Of a stretch of 6,539 bases of DNA, positions 6,243 through 6,539 are shown in pieces. The first letter of the stretch is position 1. The number at the start of each line of letters is the position of its first letter. The translations under genes were made by a program, and so were the position numbers. The notes under the pieces were generated by a model. The model was not told where the DNA came from. It searched no databases and saw only the letters and a program-made list of their open reading frames with translations. The stretch comes from an uncultured Ruminococcus sp. (GTDB lineage Bacteria > Bacillota > Clostridia > Oscillospirales > CAG-272), in contig CACZSA010000344.1 of assembly GCA_902783705.1 (NCBI GenBank), positions 1-6,539 of the forward strand. Reading direction: 5' to 3'.

Positions 6243-6303
6243 CAGATGGGGAGGAGTTGCGTTGTGATTGCGTGAAGAATTCATGAAAAATTTGGGGAAG
6301 GCA

Positions 6304-6331
6304 GCGCGTGTCTTTTCCCCGTGACACGCGC
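6304..6331. repeat. Inverted repeat, 9-bp perfect arms
   Basis: GCGCGTGTC (6304-6312) and GACACGCGC (6323-6331) enclose a 10-base loop. No T run follows directly on either strand, so it is not a canonical terminator. It lies about 65 bases upstream of the ABC operon -10 and could also be a protein-binding dyad. Confidence 0.75.
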
Positions 6332-6377
6332 CGGGCGGTGCGTTCGTACGGACTGCGCGTTTACGCTTGCGGATTTT

Positions 6378-6403
6378 GGATCTTGCAGATCCGACGCTTT
6401 TTT
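6378..6403 (+). terminator. Possible plus-strand terminator: GGATCT/AGATCC hairpin then T6
   Basis: GGATCT (6378-6383) and AGATCC (6387-6392) form a perfect 6-bp stem over a TGC loop. GCG (6369-6371) with CGC (6395-6397) could extend it across an internal loop, bringing it next to six T at 6398-6403. That resembles an intrinsic terminator for plus-strand transcription, yet no plus-strand gene precedes it in the window. The hairpin is certain; the terminator role is doubtful. Confidence 0.3.
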
Positions 6404-6433
6404 GTCCTCGCGAACTTGTTCGCGCGGCGGACA
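6403..6433. repeat. Hairpin with CTTG apex and outer TGTCC/GGACA stem
   Basis: CGCGAA (6409-6414) pairs with TTCGCG (6419-6424) around CTTG, a sequence known to form a stable tetraloop in RNA. TGTCC (6403-6407) and GGACA (6429-6433) can add an outer 5-bp stem across a small internal loop (one base against four). Nested pairing of this kind is more like a folded RNA than a simple DNA palindrome. Confidence 0.7.
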
Positions 6434-6437
6434 GGGA

Positions 6438-6470
6438 CCTAAGAGGACCCTCGGGCCGGGTCCTCTTAGG
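6438..6470. repeat. Inverted repeat, 13-bp perfect arms
   Basis: CCTAAGAGGACCC (6438-6450) is the exact reverse complement of GGGTCCTCTTAGG (6458-6470), with a 7-base loop. It is the strongest hairpin in the window. No T run follows on either strand. Part of the right arm (6460-6466, GTCCTCT) could instead pair with AGAGGAC at 6485-6491. Confidence 0.85.
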
Positions 6471-6490
6471 AATCTCCAGGCCCCAGAGGA

Positions 6491-6508
6491 CGAGGAAAGG
6501 ATTCCTCG
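6491..6508. repeat. Inverted repeat, 7-bp arms with AGGA loop
   Basis: CGAGGAA (6491-6497) and TTCCTCG (6502-6508) are perfect complements around a four-base loop. It follows the 13-bp repeat by 20 bases and precedes the next hairpin by three. Confidence 0.7.
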
Positions 6509-6511
6509 CCG

Positions 6512-6533
6512 CGGTTTCAGCTTGCCGAAACCG
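6512..6533. repeat. Inverted repeat, 7-bp arms with GCTTGC apex
   Basis: CGGTTTC (6512-6518) and GAAACCG (6527-6533) enclose AGCTTGCC, whose inner G and C can close a CTTG tetraloop. This is the last hairpin before the window ends; the series may continue beyond it. Confidence 0.7.
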
Positions 6534-6539
6534 GCTGGA

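Larger units (their letters stand above)
6243..6539. other. Gene-free region dense in inverted repeats
   Basis: No reading frame with a plausible start, ribosome site and protein-like composition is visible on either strand. Instead the stretch from 6304 to 6533 holds six perfect inverted repeats with arms of 6 to 13 bases, nearly back to back, plus the wobble palindrome GTTCGTACGGAC near 6343-6354. It could encode a structured RNA, be the tail and leader regions of genes beyond the edge, or be a lineage-specific intergenic repeat. The first part (6243-6303) shows nothing beyond promoter-upstream sequence. Confidence 0.7.

Noticed and set aside
6304..6533. CRISPR array or tandem direct repeats
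   Set aside because: The elements are different inverted repeats with unrelated stems; there is no repeated direct unit with spacers and no cas gene.

Overview
The window looks like chromosome from a GC-rich member of the Bacillota, probably a Clostridia-class gut-type lineage. The reasons are strong GGAGG-type ribosome sites in front of the genes, textbook vegetative TTGACA/TATAAT promoters, a TTG start, and a gene content (DUF6198 membrane protein, GldA/GldG-type ABC system with DUF4340) typical of that group. This placement is inference; no marker gene fixes the taxon. Every gene I can support lies on the minus strand, so the window reads from right to left. The many long open frames on the plus strand are shadows produced by GC-rich codon use.

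Layout, in the direction of transcription. 6539-6240 is a gene-free stretch packed with perfect inverted repeats. An extended -10 element (6234-6242) then leads into a tight four-gene operon, 6190-1739: a GldA-like ABC ATPase with a long acidic Pro/Ala/Glu tail, an ABC-2 permease, a membrane-anchored GldG-type auxiliary protein, and a membrane-anchored DUF4340 protein. Gaps are 20 and 11 bases, followed by a 1-base overlap. Right after the operon stop is a consensus promoter (1706-1734) that drives a single DUF1080 (3-keto-disaccharide hydrolase family) gene, closed by a clear intrinsic terminator (960-994). A DUF6198 multi-pass membrane protein follows (922-212). A second consensus promoter (130-158) then drives a tRNA-Asp(GUC) gene at the left edge.

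How the genes work together: the four-gene operon should form one inner-membrane complex, in which the ATPase powers the permease while the GldG-type and DUF4340 proteins sit with large domains outside the membrane. The substrate of these complexes outside gliding Bacteroidota is not established, and nothing here reveals it. The DUF1080 enzyme, the DUF6198 protein and the tRNA appear to be separate transcription units, although no terminator is visible between the operon and the DUF1080 promoter.

I found no mobile element, CRISPR array, toxin-antitoxin pair or defence system. The least explained part is the hairpin-dense region at the right edge (6304-6533).
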